Source: Portulaca oleracea
Taxonomy: Eukaryota > Streptophyta > Magnoliopsida > Caryophyllales > Portulacaceae
Length of the DNA stretch: 64,000 nt
Assembly (NCBI GenBank): GCA_029582165.1
Contig: CM055885.1
Span: forward strand, 10,228,729-10,292,728
Direction of reading: 5' to 3'
Shown: positions 59,650-64,000 of the stretch, in pieces
Position numbering within the stretch: position 1 is the stretch's first letter
Layout: the number at the start of each line of letters is the position of its first letter
Made by a program: the position numbers and the translations under genes
Notes under the pieces: model-generated
What the model was told of the DNA's origin: nothing
The model's input: only the letters and a program-made list of their open reading frames with translations
Database searches by the model: none

Positions 59650-60699
59650 ATCTACAAAATCAATAAAATAACATATGTAAGTATTATACTAAACTCAAAA
59701 TTTTTGACATTTCTTTAAATACCATAGCAAGCCCTAAATTTTCGACATTCCCTCAAATCATATCAATTCCTGCCTATACCATACAACATAAACAAACCTA
59801 AGTTACTCCAAACTTATTCCACCCAAATCCGAAACCCCACTCTATATCAATTTTCCAGAAAATTTCTAAAAAAGGGGGAAACTCATGACATTCTCAAGCC
59901 CAAAGCATAATGAATAGTATATAGATAATACCCATCAATGATCGTACGTAATAAAAAGAGAGAGAGGTTCCCTCTCTGGCCGCCTGCCCTTCCCTTGCCC
60001 CCTACCTTTTCTATTGTTGTTTCCCGTCTCCAATCGTCGCCTTCGTTACATTTGATGTTTCTCAACGTTTCTTATAGCCTGCTATTGTTTGATCTGTGTT
60101 TCTGGTCGGTGTTTGCTCCTTCGTGTTCTTCCAGGTATGTTTTATTCCCTTTTTCTTTCTCTTTCTATGCGACGCTTAGTTTTCGTCGACTCCTTTCTTT
60201 GCGTCATGATGTTCTACATTAAACATCCTTTCAATTCTATCCTCATGTAAGGCCCTAAAGATCACATTCATTTTTTGATCCAAAGTTTCTATGTGAGATT
60301 GTATTTGGTTCATCATGGCAAAGAGTAGGTCTATAAAGGAACTTTTTCGTTCACCATATTCTCTTTCTTACGCCTCCTTCCGTGGCTAAGGGCTGGATTT
60401 AATCTATCTTCTCAGTTGGAGGAAATCGTGAAACACCTTGAGCAGTTCTAAACTTCTTCCATGATAAGTTGCGCTAATGTCGTTGTTTGACTCCATGAAC
60501 CGAAGTGAGTCCCAATCCCATGTGTTGACTGACAAACACAAGGATCTTGCTTTCTATTTTGAGCAGGTCTCATTGAATGTTTGACATTTTATTATGATTA
60601 TCGCTGCTTTCATCTTCGTTAGGGATGTTCAGCTCATTGTTCATTCTTGCTAAAGTATGGATGATTTCCCCTGTGTTCTTATCCTATTGAGTAGCTACA
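59650..60699. other. Unassigned region upstream of MULE-2
   Basis: Probably 5' sequence and end of MULE-2, but no TIR could be defined. 59938-60222 is open on the plus strand with pyrimidine-rich, Ser/Phe/Leu-biased content and no motif. 60240-60690 has no recognisable feature. Confidence 0.4.
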
Positions 60700-61871
60700 T
60701 GTTCGGTCCCATTTCGAGCCGAATCGATACCTTTAATAAAGTGTTTTGCGTGTTTTAGTCCCTTAATTATCAATTAGTTATGTTGATTTTTGTGTTTTTG
60801 TAGGTTAATCTAGGAGAAGGAAAAAAAGGGGTTAAAAGGCTAAAAAACCCAGCACCCAGATAGGTAGAGGACGCTACAACCGGTGTAGCACCCACGAACA
60901 AAGCAGCGAGGAAGCCAAAATTTTTCTGCCAAAAGCGTAGCGCCCGTGACGAGCTGAATAGAAAGTCGTGGCACCCGTGACCGAAGTGGTAGCACCTACA
61001 ACGTCAGTGGTAGCGCCCGCGACCACGCTCGGTAATTCAACAAGAATTTTTCCACCGAAAGCATAGGGCTCGCGGTATCGGTGGTAGCGCCCGCGACCAG
61101 TTGGACAAAAGCTTGTGACACCCGCGACGCCAGGCGTAGCGCCTACAACAACCTAGAAATTCGCGATTAATGAAGCGACAGTGGGATTAGGGTTTTTGCT
61201 ATTATTTTTTATTATGCCCCTTCTTAAGTTTTATTATACATGGAGGAACAATTAGCCTTAGAAATCGAGGGAGTTTTAATTTAGAATAGTTCATTAGTTA
61301 TAGGTTTAAGTTTTCTTTAGTTTTCTCTCAATGCATCGATTGTAATTCACTCTTTCTAGAAGTTAATTGAAGTTAATTCCATTTCCTCGATTCTTCTTGC
61401 TCTCATTCTTAGTTGTTTTTAATGTCTGCTAATTCAATCTTGTTAGATTTAGTTTCAACCCAAAAATCTAATTTTTAGTGAAGAGGAGGATTAAGGTTCC
61501 CCGAATTCTCCCTTCGAGTGAGGATTTAGGCAGTCTTAGTAATCCAAATCACGTTTTCTTGTTCGTTCGGGAAAAGATTTGTGTTCAAGATTTAAGGGTG
61601 AGGATTGACATAGAACAACGTTTTCCAGGTTAATGGTTCCTTTCCTTGATTTTAGTATCCAATTCAGTTCTAGATTATTATTTATTGCTTCAATTGCGTT
61701 CTTAGTTATGAATTTTCTTTGTAGTTTAATTCCCTTCATGTTTAGTTAGTTTAATTGATTTTCATTATTTATTGCTTTCGAATTTGAACTCTACCAAACC
61801 AACTTCCTGAACCTAACACACTATCCCTGCGGATATGACATACTTATAAATCCCAAATACACAACCGAATA
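60700..61871 (+). repeat. Athila/Tat-like LTR (1,172 bp)
   Basis: Starts TGTTCGGTCCC and ends ACCGAATA (related element: ACCGAACA), directly before the PBS. The middle holds many CGCCCGCGACC-type motifs (60870-61150). The LTR resembles in ends and style the one at 20062-21181 but is diverged. The partner LTR is outside the window. Confidence 0.75.
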
Positions 61872-61872
61872 A

Positions 61873-61890
61873 TGGCGTCGTTGCCAAGGA
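61873..61890 (+). other. Primer-binding site, tRNA-Asp type
   Basis: TGGCGTCGTTGCCAAGGA follows the LTR after one base; canonical Athila/Tat PBS is TGGCGCCGTTGCCGGGGA. The sequence after it (TTGCGTTATTTGGTAGATTAGG) matches that after the PBS at 20043, so the two elements are relatives. Confidence 0.75.
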
Positions 61891-61999
61891 TTGCGTTATT
61901 TGGTAGATTAGGTTATTGGTTTTGTGAATAGTTTACTGCTTTCTTAGATTATATATAAAAACAAACAAAAACAAACAAAAAAAATTAAAAAATTGAGAA

Positions 62000-62263
62000 A
62001 CCACGAGAAAAACGAAGGACACAACAACCTGAGGTTTGGGTTCATAGTCCTTGTAGTAATAGATTGGTTAGGAAAGAGGAACCTTCAGTCGAATCGCCTA
62101 AAAAGATGGTCGAAGAAGCACCTAGAGTGACACTGAATGACCAACAATACCCTTCTTATGACCCACCACCTTCATGTTTTGTGTTATCCAACCTGCCTAT
62201 AGGAGTGACTTTTGACCCTAGGCAGTACCACACCCAGAACCTCCCATTCTTCACGGGTGTTTA
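62000..62263 (+). pseudogene. Start of gag of the second Athila/Tat-like element, interrupted
   Basis: Frame 62064-62263 reads EEPSVESPKKMVEEAPRV, then PSYDPPPSCFVLSNLPIG and NLPFFTGV, then a stop at the junction with the LTR-like sequence beginning at 62258. Upstream codons (DTTT-rich, around 62000-62060) contain stops. Gag is inferred from position after the PBS. Confidence 0.5.
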
Positions 62264-62629
62264 GGCCCATTTTTAGGCCTAAATAACGCTCTTGGACTTG
62301 GTCTTTTGGCTCGATTCTGGTTTACTTTTATGGTTTTTACTTGGATTTTGATTCTTTTGTAGGTTTCTTGCGTTCATGGAAGAAATCAAAGCATAGGAGC
62401 CATTTTGAGGCTTTTTAGTGGGTCTCAAAGGATTTCCCGGGCCAACCCGAACCGAAGAACGAGTGGAAAACAAAGTTGGAGCAAAAAAACCTTCTTAAGC
62501 AGCAAACCACAAGCCATATCACCCGCTACCAGCTTTATAGCGGGCACGATAAATCCATTTGTGCATTTCCAGTTGATCGCCCCCGCTACAGTTTTGTAGC
62601 GGGCGCCATGCTCAAGGGAAATTCCTCTA

Positions 62630-62850
62630 GGAGGTTGTCGCGGCTGCGATAACTGTGGTGGCGCCTGAGACGTCAGTTGGAGAAAACTCAAGAAGAAAGC
62701 TTCCAAGAGGTCATCGCGCCCGTGACACAAGAGGTGACGCCCACGACGTCAGTTGGAGAAAACTCAAGAAGAAACCTTCCAGGAGGTCGTCGCGCCCGCG
62801 ACACCAGTTGGGAACTTCCAAGAAGAAAACTTCCCTTAGGAAGGTCGCAC
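62630..62850. repeat. ~75-bp tandem repeat in the LTR-like U3
   Basis: Three diverged copies each contain GACGTCAGTTGGAGAAAAC-like sequence, AAGAAGAAA and CTTCCAAGAGGTC, together with a GTCGCGCCCGCGAC near-palindrome. Confidence 0.7.
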
Positions 62851-63361
62851 TCGCGACAAGCATCGTAGCGGCCTCGACCTCACGCTGTTAGAGAATCGCC
62901 CATAGTTTTCGCTTCATCGCGCCCGCAACGACCTGCTTTTTTCACGTATTTTGCCGGCTGAAACGACTACTTTTATGCAACCTCCTAGCTTTGTATATAT
63001 AGGATTTGTGACAAATTTTTGAAGGAGAACTTTTAGAGTGAGAATTGGAGAGTTTTCTACTGTTCATCTTAGGTAATTACGCAGATATTGGTGAGTGATT
63101 AGTGAATTTCTACTTGGATTCTTGATTGGATTGAAGTTTCTATTGAATATTGAAGTTATTTTCTGCATTGGAATGTAAAGTTCATCTTTATTATTAACCA
63201 TCCTTGGTTCCTATTCCTCTGCTAAGTATTCCTTGCCCCTTTATCTCTTTCAATTAGTGTTAATTACTAGTTTGATCATCAATTTGTGATTGATTGCTCT
63301 TTGATTATTGTATTTGCTAGTTTATTGTCTTGCTAGTGTGATCATGAGTTGCTTTGTGATT

Positions 63362-63713
63362 CAAAAAATTACTCGGAGGTACACCAATATTTGGGAAAAC
63401 TATTTCTTGGTACCCCAAATTTTCAAAACTTATTTTGAGGTACCCTTACTTTTTGGGTTAGTAATTATTTGGTGCTTTTCCGGCCATCAATTTTATTAAG
63501 TGACCGAAATACCCATATTCTTCTTCTTTAAAGATTTTTCGTAAAAAAAAGGAAGAACAAGGGTATTTCGGTCACTTAACTAAATTGATGAACGAAAAAG
63601 TACCTAATAATTTCTAACCCAAAATGTAAGGGTACCCCAAAATTAGTTTTGAAAAGTTGGGGTACCTAAAAAACATTTCACCAAAAGTTAGGGTAACTCT
63701 GAGTAATTTTTTG
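63362..63713. mobile_element. Mutator-type MITE with 9-bp target duplication (352 bp)
   Basis: The ends are CAAAAAATTACTC and its inverse GAGTAATTTTTTG, flanked on both sides by TTTGTGATT (63353-63361 and 63714-63722), a perfect 9-bp duplication. The arms pair over about 165 bp (AGGTACCCTTAC, TTTTGGGTTAG, AAGTGACCGAAATACCC), so most of the element is one long hairpin. Confidence 0.85.
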
Positions 63714-64000
63714 TTTGTGATTGATGTTGTTAGTTTAATAATTAGCATGATTAGTGGCCAGAACCCTATGGGTTAGGGGATAATTAGGGATGTGGGTAGG
63801 AGATTAGGAATTTGTTAGCACTTTAGTGAGTAATTAAGTGGAAAATCACTTTCCCACTCCAATCCTTCCCTCAAGTGCGATGTATTTGGGTCCGAAAGTT
63901 CCCAAATGTATCGAACAGTTGTCATAGAAGGTTGGAGAGGGGATGGCTAATTCTCGTTCATGAAAATGGGAAGGAGATAGCTAGGAAATTTCGTTTCATT

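Larger units (their letters stand above)
62258..64000 (+). repeat. Further LTR-like sequence, runs off the window
   Basis: Begins TGTTTAGGCCC inside the gag frame. It contains a GC-rich U3 with GTCGCGCCCGCGAC-type motifs, a TATA box (TATATATAGG near 62993) followed by a pyrimidine/T-rich transcribed part, as in the other two LTRs. The end and any PBS lie beyond 64000 or are hidden, so LTR identity is probable, not proven. It would be a nested insertion. Confidence 0.5.

Noticed and set aside
59938..60222. 94-codon plus-strand frame with hydrophobic stretches
   Set aside because: Pyrimidine-biased DNA; no domain, splice or start context to support a gene.

Overview
This is plant nuclear DNA, most likely from a eudicot. 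It is AT-rich and intron-bearing, and almost everything recognisable is a plant transposon: L1-type LINEs with DUF4283 ORF1 and zf-RVT, Mutator-like elements (MULEs), Ty1-copia and Athila/Tat-like LTR elements, MITEs and a SINE. Only one clear host gene is visible, a three-exon tonoplast aquaporin of the TIP1 class at 47051-48313.

Layout. (i) 1-14920 is a tandem array of ~1.15-1.25 kb units. Each unit joins an antisense LINE 3' end (called LINE-B here) to what looks like a 5' gene fragment and a (TA)n tract. The array is interrupted at 6665-11990 by an inverted LINE-B tail, a long-TIR MITE and a nearly full-length but broken L1 element (LINE-A). (ii) 15535-21181 is a minus-strand Athila/Tat-like LTR element with partial LTRs and no visible pol. 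(iii) 21290-22620 is a 5'-truncated LINE with zf-RVT and RNase H. (iv) 23926-43567 is a 19,642-bp MULE with 82-bp TIRs and a perfect 9-bp target duplication. (v) 43577-48950 holds a GC-rich gene-like fragment, a Stowaway-like MITE, a SINE and the TIP1 gene. (vi) 48960-59649 is a second MULE transposase pseudogene split by an 8.7-kb copia element with a perfect 5-bp target duplication. (vii) 60700-64000 holds an Athila/Tat-like LTR, its PBS and a gag start, interrupted by a further LTR-like sequence that contains a 352-bp MITE.

The giant MULE is the most interesting object. As in maize MuDR, two spliced genes run inward from the two TIRs: a MURA-type transposase on the left (+) and a ULP1-like cysteine protease gene of 11 exons on the right (-). 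Between them lie two GRF-type zinc-finger genes (one open, one broken), two paralogous single-exon genes of a family I do not recognise (213 and 188 aa, each with its own TATA box), and a minus-strand ORF that fuses an unknown ~190-aa region to a shortened LINE endonuclease. The transposase and protease both carry lesions (frameshifts, in-frame stops, His-to-Tyr changes), whereas the two unknown paralogs are open.
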